Of a stretch of 64,000 bases of DNA, positions 17,837 to 26,612 are shown piece by piece. Origin of the DNA: Paludibaculum fermentans (GTDB lineage Bacteria; Acidobacteriota; Terriglobia; Bryobacterales; Bryobacteraceae). Both the position numbers and the translations under genes were made by a program. The stretch's first letter is position 1, and every line of letters starts with the position of its first letter. Where the stretch lies: contig NZ_CP063849.1 in assembly GCF_015277775.1 (NCBI RefSeq), forward strand, positions 6,153,501 through 6,217,500. The letters are read 5' to 3'. The notes beneath the pieces are model-generated. The model ran no database searches and was not told the DNA's origin. It saw only the letters and a list, made by a program, of their open reading frames with translations.

Positions 17837-18493
17837 CTACTCTTTGCGCGCCACCAGGCGCACGATGGGGGCTTTGCCCTCGGGACCGTTCGACCATTCG
17901 GCCTGCATCGTCCGATCCTCATACCGCAGGATCCGCAGCCGCTCGAACGCCCGCACCAGCTGATTCGTCATGTAGCCGGGAGGCCCGCCCGACACGGGCC
18001 GCAGGCCCAGCGACTGCACGTCCGCATGATGCCCCTCCACGATCAGCAACCCGCCGGGTTTCAGCGCCTCGATCAGCTTCCGCGCGTTCTTGATGGGCAC
18101 CATGTGGATGTACATGCAAAGGATCAGGTCGTACCGGTCGCGGCCCAAGTCCATCCGCTCAATGTCGCCGGCTCGTGCGTCGAACTCCACCTTCAGCTTC
18201 GCCGCTTCCTGGCTGGCTTGCTTCACGGCCGCCGGAGAGATGTCGACACCCGTCACTTTCCAGCCTTTGCGAGCCAGATAGATCGAGTTCCGCCCGTTGC
18301 CCATGCCCACGTCCAGCGCCGCGCCAGGCTTCAGGTTCGCCGTGGTTTCCAGCACCAGGGTGCTCGGATTCACGGGAACCTTGGCGTCCTGGTTGAGATA
18401 GATCTGATCCCAACGGGCGGCCGGATTTCTCTGCGTCTGCGCCGCCAACAAACCCATACCCGCCACAAACAGAAACACGAACGAAGTGCGCAT
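17837..18493 (-). CDS. Exported class I SAM-dependent methyltransferase
   Basis: Encodes 218 residues from the ATG at 18493, which opens a signal peptide (RTSFVFLFVAGMGLLAAQT). The SAM-binding motif ALDVGMGNGRNSIYLA is near residue 60, followed by VTGVDISPAAV, ERMDLGRDRYDLIL and ALKPGGLLIVEGHH. It is a small-molecule methyltransferase; an exported one is unusual because SAM is cytoplasmic, so the leader may be a membrane anchor. Start and the stop of the CusF-like gene are two bases apart, so it is the third gene of the acyl-CoA dehydrogenase transcript. Confidence 0.85.
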   Translation of the reverse strand: MRTSFVFLFVAGMGLLAAQTQRNPAARWDQIYLNQDAKVPVNPSTLVLETTANLKPGAALDVGMGNGRNSIYLARKGWKVTGVDISPAAVKQASQEAAKLKVEFDARAGDIERMDLGRDRYDLILCMYIHMVPIKNARKLIEALKPGGLLIVEGHHADVQSLGLRPVSGGPPGYMTNQLVRAFERLRILRYEDRTMQAEWSNGPEGKAPIVRLVARKE

Positions 18494-18495
18494 GG

Positions 18496-18813
18496 TTACT
18501 CCACCGTAATGCCGGTCAGCCAGAAGAACATGTCGTTCACGTTGACCGTGGCGCGAATCGCGGCGCCCGGTTTCAGCTTGCCGAACTCCTCGGCCGAGGG
18601 CACGGGGAATTCCATGGTCATGGCTTCCATCCAATCCCCGATCTTCTCATGCTTCACCACCACCACGCGATCTTCCGGCTTGAGGTTTACAACCACACCT
18701 TTCAGCTCGTACTTCTTTTTCGCCTCGCCGTAATCGAAGCGGTTTTCACCCTTCTTCGCGCACGCGGTGCATACCGCGGCCAGGGCCGCCGTCACAAAAC
18801 TTCTACGCTTCAT
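18496..18813 (-). CDS. CusF-like periplasmic copper-binding protein
   Basis: Encodes 105 residues. An exported leader (KRRSFVTAALAAVCTAC) is followed by a small beta-barrel region YELKGVVVNLKPEDRVVVVKHEKIGDWMEAMTMEFPVP. H-x-x-I-x-x-W-M-x-A-M-T-M is the CusF Cu(I)/Ag(I) site. Such proteins carry copper to efflux pumps. No pump gene is adjacent; in Acidobacteria and others the domain often stands alone or beside SCO-like genes. Sits between the acyl-CoA dehydrogenase and methyltransferase genes, with eight- and two-base gaps. Confidence 0.85.
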   Translation of the reverse strand: MKRRSFVTAALAAVCTACAKKGENRFDYGEAKKKYELKGVVVNLKPEDRVVVVKHEKIGDWMEAMTMEFPVPSAEEFGKLKPGAAIRATVNVNDMFFWLTGITVE

Positions 18814-18820
18814 ATTCTCC

Positions 18821-19990
18821 TTAACGATAAGCCGGTAGACCGGTCACCCGCTCGCCGATCACCAGCGCGTGGATATGGTCGGTACCCTCATAGGTCTTCA
18901 CCGTCTCGAGGTTGCACATGTGCCTCATGATCGGATAATCGTCGATAATCCCGTTGCCGCCCAACAGATCGCGCGAAAGGCGCGCGCAGTCCAGGGCGAT
19001 GGCCACGTTGTTCCTCTTCAACATCGAGACGTGCGCGAAGTCGAGCTTCTTTCCGTCCTTCAACCGGCCGCACTGCATCGCCAGCAGCTGACCCTTGGTA
19101 ATCTCCGTCACCATCCACGCCAGCTTCTCCTGCACCAGTTGGTGGGTGGCGATGGGCCTGTCGTCGAACTGCTTGCGCACCAGCGTGTACTGCCGCGCCG
19201 TCTCAAAGCAGTCCATGGCCGCACCCAGGACGCCCCAGCCAATGCCGTACCTGGCCTGCGACAGGCATCCCAATGCCGTCTTCAACCCGATCGCATTCGG
19301 CAGCCGCTGCGACTCCGGAATCCGGCAATCGTTGAACGCCAGCGATGACGTGACCGACGCGCGCATCGACAACTTTCCGTGAATGTCGCTCGACGTGAAA
19401 CCGGGCGTCCCCTTTTCGACAAGGAAGCCTCGAACCCCTTCCGGAGTCCGCGCCCACACAACAGCCACGCCGGCCGCGGTCCCGTTCGTGATCCACGTCT
19501 TCTCGCCGTTCAGGATCCAATCCTCGCCATCCCGCTTCGCCGTGGTTGTCATGCCGCCTGGGTTCGATCCGAAGCCGGGTTCGGTCAATCCGAAGCAGCC
19601 GATCAGCTTGCCCTCGGCCAGTAGCGGCAGGTACTTTTCACGCTGCTCCTCGCTGCCGTAGGTGTGGATCGGATACATCACCAGCGCGCCCTGCACGCTG
19701 ACGAAACTGCGCAGGCCCGAGTCGCCCCGCTCCAGTTCCTGCATGATCAGTCCGTATTCCACGTTCGAGAGGCCGGCACAGCCGTAGCCTTCGAGATTCG
19801 CCCCGAAGAAGCCGAGCTCGCCCATCTCCGGAATCAATTCGGCCGGAAAGCGGCCCTGGTTGTAACAGTCCTTGATGATCGGGACCACCCGGTCCTCTGT
19901 AAACTGGCGCGCTGTTTGCCGGACCAGCTTCTCTTCATCGTTCAACAGGGAATCGATGTGAAGGTAATCCACACCCCGAAAGGGAGTCAT
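18821..19990 (-). CDS. Acyl-CoA dehydrogenase, glutaryl-CoA dehydrogenase-like
   Basis: Encodes 389 residues, full length for the family. FAD-binding motifs CFGLTEPGFGSNPGGM and EKTWITNG, then QFDDRPIATHQLVQEKLA, DLLGGNGIIDDYPIMRHMCNLETVKTYEGTDHIHALVIGERVTGLPAYR. The glutamate in YEGT is the catalytic base of this branch, and the C-terminus matches glutaryl-CoA dehydrogenases, which convert glutaryl-CoA to crotonyl-CoA in lysine/tryptophan and benzoate catabolism. A short-chain acyl-CoA substrate cannot be excluded. First gene of a three-gene minus-strand unit. Confidence 0.9.
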   Translation of the reverse strand: MTPFRGVDYLHIDSLLNDEEKLVRQTARQFTEDRVVPIIKDCYNQGRFPAELIPEMGELGFFGANLEGYGCAGLSNVEYGLIMQELERGDSGLRSFVSVQGALVMYPIHTYGSEEQREKYLPLLAEGKLIGCFGLTEPGFGSNPGGMTTTAKRDGEDWILNGEKTWITNGTAAGVAVVWARTPEGVRGFLVEKGTPGFTSSDIHGKLSMRASVTSSLAFNDCRIPESQRLPNAIGLKTALGCLSQARYGIGWGVLGAAMDCFETARQYTLVRKQFDDRPIATHQLVQEKLAWMVTEITKGQLLAMQCGRLKDGKKLDFAHVSMLKRNNVAIALDCARLSRDLLGGNGIIDDYPIMRHMCNLETVKTYEGTDHIHALVIGERVTGLPAYR

Positions 19991-20057
19991 ATACCTCCAT
20001 GTTAGACCCTGAATATTCCGTGAGAGCGAAGACCTTACGCTCGCACTACTTTTTCAA

Positions 20058-21788
20058 ATGCTCGTGTTGTTCCTGCTACTGTCGGACGCCTCGTGCGCCC
20101 TCTGGCCGGCCGATCCGGCCACCGCGGCCTATGCGGCGCTTCGCGAAAACAGGCTCGATGCGGCGGTCGCGGCCTTCCATCTGGCGCTACCCTGCAATCC
20201 TGCCAACGCCAGGATCCGCAAGGACTTCGCTTACGCCCTGCTCCGCACTGGCGATCGCCTCGCCGCCCGCCGCCAGTTTGAAGACGCGTTGCGCCTCGAC
20301 CCATTGGATGACTCCACGGCGCTGGAATGCGCGTTTCTGAGCTTCGAAACCGGCCAGCCCCGCCAGGCACGCCTACTCTTCCTGCGGCTGAAGGACTCAG
20401 TGGATCCTCAGGTGCGCGCCAAAGCTGACCGCGCCTTTGAAGACATCGACGAGCCCCTGCGCACCGGCATCACCCGCTGGCAGGAGGCGCTGCGCCGCGC
20501 GCCCGGCCAGTGGTCGGCCCACGAGGAACTGGCCCGCCTGGCCGAAAAGCGTGACGAACCCGCCCTGGCCGCGGAACACTTCGAGGAGGCCTGGCGCCGC
20601 CGCCCCGGCAATACCGATCTCCTGCTCGACCTCGCCCGCGTCTGGAAGGAAAAGGGCGACGCCTCAAAGGCCCGGTCCGCGCTGGTCACCGCCTGGCGCA
20701 CAGGCTCCCCGCGAGTTGCTGAGTCGGCCCGCGAACAACTGGGCGGCTCGCTGCCCACCGCCACGGAGACCGCCCTGGCCACGCCGCCGTCCTCACCCCA
20801 GCAGGACGATTCCCCCGTTTTCGAAGCCAAGGAGATGGGGGCCCGCTCCCTGGAAAACAGCTACCTGAACGACGCCTTGAAATACCTGACCCAGGCGTAC
20901 CAACAGAATCCGAAAGACGCCGAGGTTCTCTACCAACTCGGGGTCACCAACAACATGCTGCACCGCGACACCGAGGCGCTGCAGTGGTTCGCCTTGGCCC
21001 GCCGCTCGGACGACGCCGAAGTAGCGCCCAAGGCGGCGCAGGCCTATTCCGCCCTGCGCGCCACACGGCCGGGCCTTCACGTCTCCGCATGGTTCGTCCC
21101 TCTTTACTCCTCACGCTGGAACGACGCCTTCCTCTACAGCCAGGCGACCGCCGAGTACCGCCTCGGCCATTCCATCTTTACCCCGTACGTGTCCCTTCGT
21201 TTCCTGGGCGACACCCGCAGCGGCGTGAAGTTCAATGCCTATACCTACTTGTCCGAGACCAACTTCATTGGCGCAGTCGGACTCAAAGCCCGGCTCTTCC
21301 CGCACGCTTACGGCTGGTTTGAGGCCGGAGAGGCTGTTAGCTATCTGGGCCGTCGCCCGAACCTCGGCCTGGCCACCCCGGACTACCGTGGTGGGCTCTC
21401 CTGGTCGAAGGGCTGGGGCCGCCTGTTCGGCTCGCCGGAAGGTGGCTGGTTCACCGAGACCGCCCTCGACGGCATCTACCTCCATCGCCAACAGGACGAC
21501 TTGTTCCTGTACTCCCAAACGCAGTTCGGCTACACCCTGCCCAAGGACGAGCGCGGCCACCAGTTGATGGCCTATTGGAACTTCAATTTCACGGCCGATC
21601 GTCTCGGAGCCTCCTGGGCCAACTTTGCGGAGTTTGGACCCGGAATAAGGGTCCAACTGCCGGGCATGCCGCGCGGCATGGTGCTCCGCTACGACATTCT
21701 TTACGGCAAGTACACAATGCCCGCGGGGTCACGGAATCCCGGCTACTGGGATGTCCGCACTGGACTGTGGTATGCGCTATCTCATTAG
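20058..21788 (+). CDS. Secreted TPR protein with C-terminal outer-membrane beta-barrel
   Basis: Encodes 576 residues. A leader (LVLFLLLSDASCA) precedes TPR repeats: AAYAALRENRLDAAVAAFHLALPCNPANARIRKD, then WSAHEELARLAEKRDEPALAAEHFEEAWRRRPGN, a Pro/Ser linker around residue 235-260, and AYQQNPKDAEVLYQLGVTNNMLHRDTEAL. From about residue 345 to the end the pattern is alternating aromatic/hydrophobic, glycine-rich and barrel-like (SAWFVPLYSSRWND, PYVSLRFLGD, QFGYTLP, GLWYALSH). This recalls the TPR-barrel proteins PgaA, PelB and NfrA, which export polysaccharide. It overlaps the next gene by 17 bases, so the two act together (inference). Confidence 0.8.
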   Translation: MLVLFLLLSDASCALWPADPATAAYAALRENRLDAAVAAFHLALPCNPANARIRKDFAYALLRTGDRLAARRQFEDALRLDPLDDSTALECAFLSFETGQPRQARLLFLRLKDSVDPQVRAKADRAFEDIDEPLRTGITRWQEALRRAPGQWSAHEELARLAEKRDEPALAAEHFEEAWRRRPGNTDLLLDLARVWKEKGDASKARSALVTAWRTGSPRVAESAREQLGGSLPTATETALATPPSSPQQDDSPVFEAKEMGARSLENSYLNDALKYLTQAYQQNPKDAEVLYQLGVTNNMLHRDTEALQWFALARRSDDAEVAPKAAQAYSALRATRPGLHVSAWFVPLYSSRWNDAFLYSQATAEYRLGHSIFTPYVSLRFLGDTRSGVKFNAYTYLSETNFIGAVGLKARLFPHAYGWFEAGEAVSYLGRRPNLGLATPDYRGGLSWSKGWGRLFGSPEGGWFTETALDGIYLHRQQDDLFLYSQTQFGYTLPKDERGHQLMAYWNFNFTADRLGASWANFAEFGPGIRVQLPGMPRGMVLRYDILYGKYTMPAGSRNPGYWDVRTGLWYALSH

Positions 21789-23586
21789 TTGTCTGTTATT
21801 TACATTGACGGCCTGGGGCTCCTGGCCGCGTCTGTTCCAGTCCCTGGGGCTCGACTCCGCCCGTGTGACGATCCTCGAAGGAGCTGTGCCGAAGGAGGGC
21901 TTTCAGCCCGGATCCGCAACCGTCAACGTTCGCAGCGTGACCGATCGCTTCGGCCCCGAACTCCAAATCGTATGGAAAGAGGCGCAAACCGTGCCACGCT
22001 ACGAGTTGCCGGCGGAAGCGATCGTTTTCACCCGCGAACGGTGGACCGGCGCACCCCTGGCGGCTGGCTTCCGGCGCGGTTCGCAAATCGTCTTCTGGAC
22101 GGCTGTTCCTCTCGGCGAGCAGGGTTACGAGCGCTTCCCTTACATCCCCCAGGCATTGGCGGAGCTGGGCCTGCTGCCCCGCGCCGAGAGCCGCGGACTG
22201 TGGGCCTTCTTCGACTCCTCTTACCGCCTGCGCGCCGATCCTGACTACCTTGCCGCCCGCTGGCGCTCCGGTGGGGTCTCTGCCCTCCATATCGCCGCCT
22301 GGCACTACTGGGAACCCGATCCGGAGCGCGATGCCTGGCTCAGCCGCCTGATCGAGGCCTGCCACCGCCACGCCATCGTCACCTACGCCTGGGTGGAACT
22401 CCCGCACGTCAGCGACCGCTTCTGGGCCGATCACCCGGAGTGGCGCGAACAGACCGCCACCGGCCAGGACGCCCATCTCGACTGGCGCAAGTTGATGAAT
22501 CTGAACAATCCAGACTGCGCCGCATCGATTGACCAGGGCCTGCGAGCGCTGCTCCTACGCTTCGATTGGGACGGCGTCAACCTGGGAGAACTCTACTTCG
22601 AGTCCTTGGAAGGCTACCAGAATCCAGCCCGGTTCACGCCGTTCAACACCCAGGTGCGCGACGCGTTCCGCGAGAAGAACGGCTTTGATCCCAAAGACTT
22701 GTACGACCCGCGCTCGAAGCGCTTCCACGCCCGTGACGCTCGTCCCATGCGCCAGTTCCTGGACTATCGCGCCGACCTCGTCGCCGGCCTCCAGGCCGAC
22801 TGGCTCAACCGCATCGAGTCCATCCGCCAGTCGAAGCCCTGGCTCGATCTCGCCTTCACCCACGTTGACGATCGCTTCGACCTCACCATGCGCGACAAAG
22901 TCGGCGCGGACGCTGCCCGCCTGCTGCCCGCAGCCGCCGCGCACCATGCAACGTTCCTTGTGGAAGATCCGGCCACGGTGTGGCACCTGGGGCCGGAACG
23001 CTACGAGGAGATCGCCCGCCGCTACGTCCCGCTCGTAGCCGGCGGGCAACCGCTCGCCATCGACATCAATGTGGTCGAGCGCTACCAGGACGTCTATCCA
23101 ACCAAGCAGCAGACCGGGGCCGAACTGTTTCGTCTGGTTCATGGCGCAGCCACGGCCTTCCCTCAGGTTGCCCTATACTTCGAGAACTCCATCCTCCCGG
23201 TGGATTGGCCGCTGTTGGCCGCCGCCGCCTCTCCAGCCACTCATTCCGTCACCGGTGATGCCTTTGACGTCGAGTCACCCCAAGTGGTCGCTGTCGCGTG
23301 GACCGGTTGCGCTCTGGTGAACGGTGAACCCTGGCGGATCCACCAGGCAGGCCGGCTGCTGCTGCCAGCCGGGCACAGCCAAGTCGAACCTTGTCCGCCA
23401 GGAACGCAACCCGGCCCGCTCCTGCTTGATTTCAATGGCGGAATGGAAAAAGCCGTGCTCCATGACAGTCGTTTGACGGTCACTTACACGGCTCGGACCC
23501 GCGCGATTGCTGTATTGCCCAGTGGTGAGTTCCGCCTGCTACCGGCGGGTCATCACACGGTTACCCTGGGCGCCGGCGAACCTTAG
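21772..23586 (+). CDS. Secreted TIM-barrel glycosidase-like protein
   Basis: Encodes 604 residues from ATG 21772, which opens a signal peptide (RYLISCLLFTLTAWG); an in-frame ATG at 21751 is inside the upstream gene. The centre, residues ~150-420, has repeated alpha/beta units: GGVSALHIAAWHYWEPDP, CHRHAIVTYAWVELPHVSDRFWADHPEW, NNPDCAASIDQGLRALLLRFDWDGVNLGELYFES and LAFTHVDDRFDL. The H-A-x-V-x-A-W and HPEW features recall GHL10-type putative glycosidases. Glutamates in WVELP and GELYFE are active-site candidates. A beta-sandwich-like C-terminal end follows. Coupled to the TPR-barrel gene, it may trim or process an exported glycan (inference). Confidence 0.75.
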   Translation: MRYLISCLLFTLTAWGSWPRLFQSLGLDSARVTILEGAVPKEGFQPGSATVNVRSVTDRFGPELQIVWKEAQTVPRYELPAEAIVFTRERWTGAPLAAGFRRGSQIVFWTAVPLGEQGYERFPYIPQALAELGLLPRAESRGLWAFFDSSYRLRADPDYLAARWRSGGVSALHIAAWHYWEPDPERDAWLSRLIEACHRHAIVTYAWVELPHVSDRFWADHPEWREQTATGQDAHLDWRKLMNLNNPDCAASIDQGLRALLLRFDWDGVNLGELYFESLEGYQNPARFTPFNTQVRDAFREKNGFDPKDLYDPRSKRFHARDARPMRQFLDYRADLVAGLQADWLNRIESIRQSKPWLDLAFTHVDDRFDLTMRDKVGADAARLLPAAAAHHATFLVEDPATVWHLGPERYEEIARRYVPLVAGGQPLAIDINVVERYQDVYPTKQQTGAELFRLVHGAATAFPQVALYFENSILPVDWPLLAAAASPATHSVTGDAFDVESPQVVAVAWTGCALVNGEPWRIHQAGRLLLPAGHSQVEPCPPGTQPGPLLLDFNGGMEKAVLHDSRLTVTYTARTRAIAVLPSGEFRLLPAGHHTVTLGAGEP

Positions 23587-24899
23587 TTCACCCGGACGAT
23601 TTCGCCCTCTTTGACACCTTCGAGAATGGCCACCTGCGTCCCGTTGTTCATGCCGAGGCGCACCTCGCGCTTCTCGAACGTATTGCCATTCTTCACATAC
23701 ACATAGTTCTTGTCGCCGTTCTGCTCGACTGCTGACGCCGGAGCCGCGAGAACGTTGTCGGCCTTGCCCAGCAGTACATCGGCGGAGGCCGAAAGGTCCG
23801 GAATCACGTTCTTGTCCGGATTGACCATTTGCACGCGCACCGGCACGTTGCGAATAAAGAACTGCTGCCGGCCGCCGCTGGTCGCCAGGGCGCCAATCGC
23901 GTAAACCTTTGCATCGTAGTGAGATCCGGGGAAGGCGTCGAGGCTGACATCGGCTGGCTGGCCAATGCGGAAGGTGCTGCTCTCTGACTGGTTGATCTGG
24001 CCTTCCACCTGCATGGTGCGGGCATCGATGATCTTCATGATCGGCTGGCCCGGCCGCACCTGATCACCAACAGCGAGCGTGACCTGGTCGCCGCCCGGCC
24101 GGAACATGGTCTGCAGCACCACCATCCCGTCCATCGGGGCCTTGATCACCATCTTGTCCAGATCGCCCTGTTGGCGCTCGGCGTTGATGTCTTCAATCTT
24201 CTTCGTAATCTCCAGAATCCGCATGTCCGATTTCTGGGAGGCCACCTTCTGAGGAACGTCGGTTTGCTGCTCCTTATAGGCCGCTTCCGCCTCGTCGACG
24301 GAAAGCTGCAGCAGCTCCCTGTCGATATCCATGCGGATTTGAGTTGTACGGAAGTCGAGCTTGGCCTTATCCACAGCCGCCTTGGCCTGGCGGAGGGACT
24401 GTTGCAGGTTCTCCATGTCGAGTTCCTGCTCTACGCGCCGCTTCTTGATGTTGTTCTCGTAGTCCTTGATCGTGGCGATCTGGTCGTCCATGCGATCCTT
24501 CATGGCCTGCGGATCAAACTCCGCCACGACATCGCCCTTTTTGACCATCGAACCCGACGTCGCCAGCTTCAACAGCACCATGTTCGGGTCCACGCCGCGG
24601 AACCGGATGCGCGGAGCAACCATAAAAGCAAACTCACGGGCCGAAGTCTGGCCGGTCACCCGCAACCGCATTTCGATATTGGTCCGGCGAACAGGCACCG
24701 TCTTGGCCACTGCGACGACCGCCGCCTGGGCCGCTCGCGCCGGACGCACCACGTTCCAGTAATACGCACCACCGCCCACCAGTGCCAGCAAGCCCAATCC
24801 TCCCAATATGTTAGGGAGCGGATTCGGCTTCTTGGGCGGTTCGCCCGTATACTTCGGCATCGGCAGCTGATCCGGGTTGGGGTTCGTCATCGCGGGCAT
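23583..24899 (-). CDS. HlyD/RND-type membrane-fusion adaptor (orphan)
   Basis: Encodes 438 residues. One transmembrane segment near residue 30-48 (ILGGLGLLALVGGGAYYW), a first lipoyl half, a long coiled coil from about 125 to 230 (QATIKDYENNIKKRRVEQELDMENLQQSLRQAKAAVDKAKL), the second lipoyl half with VIKAPMDGMVVLQTMFRPGGDQ, and a beta-barrel domain. Adaptors bridge an inner-membrane pump and an outer-membrane channel. No pump or channel gene follows; the gene is convergent with the glycosidase-like gene, overlapping by four bases. It may serve a MacB-type ABC exporter elsewhere, or the TPR-barrel protein. Confidence 0.85.
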   Translation of the reverse strand: MPAMTNPNPDQLPMPKYTGEPPKKPNPLPNILGGLGLLALVGGGAYYWNVVRPARAAQAAVVAVAKTVPVRRTNIEMRLRVTGQTSAREFAFMVAPRIRFRGVDPNMVLLKLATSGSMVKKGDVVAEFDPQAMKDRMDDQIATIKDYENNIKKRRVEQELDMENLQQSLRQAKAAVDKAKLDFRTTQIRMDIDRELLQLSVDEAEAAYKEQQTDVPQKVASQKSDMRILEITKKIEDINAERQQGDLDKMVIKAPMDGMVVLQTMFRPGGDQVTLAVGDQVRPGQPIMKIIDARTMQVEGQINQSESSTFRIGQPADVSLDAFPGSHYDAKVYAIGALATSGGRQQFFIRNVPVRVQMVNPDKNVIPDLSASADVLLGKADNVLAAPASAVEQNGDKNYVYVKNGNTFEKREVRLGMNNGTQVAILEGVKEGEIVRVN

Positions 24900-24987
24900 A
24901 CAGACACACTCAGCCTTTCATTGGACTCGACGCGCCAACAAACGAAAAGGCGCAATCCCGGACTCCCGAGGTTACAGAGGCAATCTT

Positions 24988-25968
24988 TCAGACAGCGCCA
25001 TGTTTATGGGCATCAAAAGCCCAGGCGCTCTCCACAATCGACGCCAGGGTGTCGTACTTGGGTTTCCAGCCAAATGTTTTCTGCAATTTAGAGGAATCCG
25101 CCACCAGTTCGGCCGGGTCGCCTTCGCGCCGCTCGCCCAACGTGAAGGATGCCTGCCGCCCCGTCACCGTCTCCGCCGCGCGAATCACTTCCATCACCGA
25201 ATAACCCTGGCCCATCCCGGCGTTAAACACGCCGCTGGGGCCACCGGCAAGCAGACTGTCCAGGGCCAGCCTGTGCGCTTCCGCCAGATCCGACACGTGG
25301 ACATAGTCACGCACACAGGTGCCATCCGGAGTCGGGTAGTCGTTGCCAAACACCGTGATCGGCTTCCCCGTCCGGATCGCCCGGAAGATCAGCGGGATCA
25401 GGTGCGTTTCCGGTTCGTGCTCCTCGCCGATTCCGTACTTGCTCTCCGCGCCGCAGGCGTTGAAGTAGCGTAGCGCGACATAGCGCAGCGACGAGCACTC
25501 ATCCAGCCAGCGCAGCGTCGTTTCCGTCATCAGCTTCGATTCCCCATAGGGATTCACGGGCTTCAGAGTCTGGTCTTCGACGATCGGCACATGCTCTGGA
25601 TTTCCATAGACCGCCGCCGTCGAACTGAACACCAGACGCCGCACTCCGTGCCGCCGCATCGTATCCAGCAGCGACAACGAGCCGCCCGTATTGTTGCGGA
25701 AGTACTTTTCCGGCTCGCGCACCGATTCGCCTACCGCGATGAAGGCCGCAAAGTGAATCACCGCATCGAAATGGCCCTTGGAAAAGACGCGGTCCAGCGC
25801 GGCCGTATCGTGCAGATTCACGACGTGCAGGCGGCCCTCCGGCACGTTGTGGGCGTAGCCCTTCGACAGGTCATCCAGTACCTGGACGTCATGGCCCAGG
25901 GAAAGGAGATGGTGTGTGGTGTGCGAACCAATGTAGCCGGCGCCGCCGGTGACGAGAATGCGAGCCAT
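24988..25968 (-). CDS. galE: UDP-glucose 4-epimerase
   Basis: Encodes 326 residues from ATG 25968. Motifs: NAD-binding TGGAGYIGSHTTHHLL at the start, LDDLSKGY, HFAAFIAVGESV, FSSTAAVYG, and the catalytic YGESK (Tyr-x3-Lys), then RYFNACGA and DGTCVRDYVHVSDLAEAH. All are signature GalE residues. It interconverts UDP-glucose and UDP-galactose. The upstream in-frame ATG at 26004 falls inside a terminator hairpin and is not used. The leader lacks a Shine-Dalgarno sequence. UDP-glucose would come from the GalU-like enzyme in this window, if that is active. Confidence 0.95.
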   Translation of the reverse strand: MARILVTGGAGYIGSHTTHHLLSLGHDVQVLDDLSKGYAHNVPEGRLHVVNLHDTAALDRVFSKGHFDAVIHFAAFIAVGESVREPEKYFRNNTGGSLSLLDTMRRHGVRRLVFSSTAAVYGNPEHVPIVEDQTLKPVNPYGESKLMTETTLRWLDECSSLRYVALRYFNACGAESKYGIGEEHEPETHLIPLIFRAIRTGKPITVFGNDYPTPDGTCVRDYVHVSDLAEAHRLALDSLLAGGPSGVFNAGMGQGYSVMEVIRAAETVTGRQASFTLGERREGDPAELVADSSKLQKTFGWKPKYDTLASIVESAWAFDAHKHGAV

Positions 25969-26009
25969 AAAGAAAAGGGTTGGGCCGCCTCGCGGGCGAT
26001 CCAACCCTC
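25969..26009 (-). terminator. Terminator of the glutathione peroxidase gene, abutting galE
   Basis: On the minus strand AGGGTTGG at 26008-26001 pairs with CCAACCCT at 25983-25976, with inner pairing, and is followed by TTTTCTTT directly before the galE ATG. It ends the glutathione peroxidase transcript and leaves almost no leader for galE. Confidence 0.75.
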
Positions 26010-26035
26010 TAAGCTATCAGATTCAACAGGCTAAC

Positions 26036-26569
26036 TTATTGCAAAGCCTTTTCCACGGCGGCCGTCAGCTCAGGCGATTCCGGAGCGACCTTCGACTCGA
26101 AGCGCTCAATCACCTTGCCGTCCTTGCCCACCAGGAACTTGGTGAAGTTCCACTTCACGTCGCCACCCTTGGCCGCTGTAAGGTACTGATACAAGGGCGT
26201 TATATCCGCGCCCTTCACGCTGACCTTCGACATGATGGGGAAGGTTACGTTGTAGTTCCGCGAGCAGAACGTCTTGATCTCCTCGTCCGTGCCCGGCTCC
26301 TGCGCGCCAAAGTTGTTGGCCGGAACACCCACGATCTCGAAGCCCTTGCTGTGATACTTCTGGTACAGATTCTCCAGGCCGGTGTACTGCGGCGTGAAGC
26401 CGCACTTGCTGGCGACATTCACGACCAGCACGACCTTTCCGGAATAGTTCTTTAACGGCGTCGGCTTGCCGTCAATGTTGTTCATCGTAAAGTCGTAAAT
26501 GGAGTTGGCGGCAAAGGCGCTCATGGCAACGAGGAGTACTCCTCCCAGGACGGTGGCAATCGCTTTCAT
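26036..26569 (-). CDS. Exported cysteine-type glutathione peroxidase
   Basis: Encodes 177 residues with a signal peptide (KAIATVLGGVLLVAMSAFA). The peroxidatic centre NVASKCGFTPQYTGLE has Cys at residue 56, then VGVPANNFGAQEPGTDEEI (Gln partner) and WNFTKFLVGKDGKV (Trp-Asn). Family members reduce peroxides using thioredoxin or glutathione. The leader predicts a periplasmic enzyme. It ends in its own terminator upstream of galE and faces the divergent enoyl-CoA hydratase gene. Confidence 0.94.
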   Translation of the reverse strand: MKAIATVLGGVLLVAMSAFAANSIYDFTMNNIDGKPTPLKNYSGKVVLVVNVASKCGFTPQYTGLENLYQKYHSKGFEIVGVPANNFGAQEPGTDEEIKTFCSRNYNVTFPIMSKVSVKGADITPLYQYLTAAKGGDVKWNFTKFLVGKDGKVIERFESKVAPESPELTAAVEKALQ

Positions 26570-26612
26570 GCGCCATTAGATGCTGGCGCTTCCAAATCGG
26601 ACCAGAAAATCC

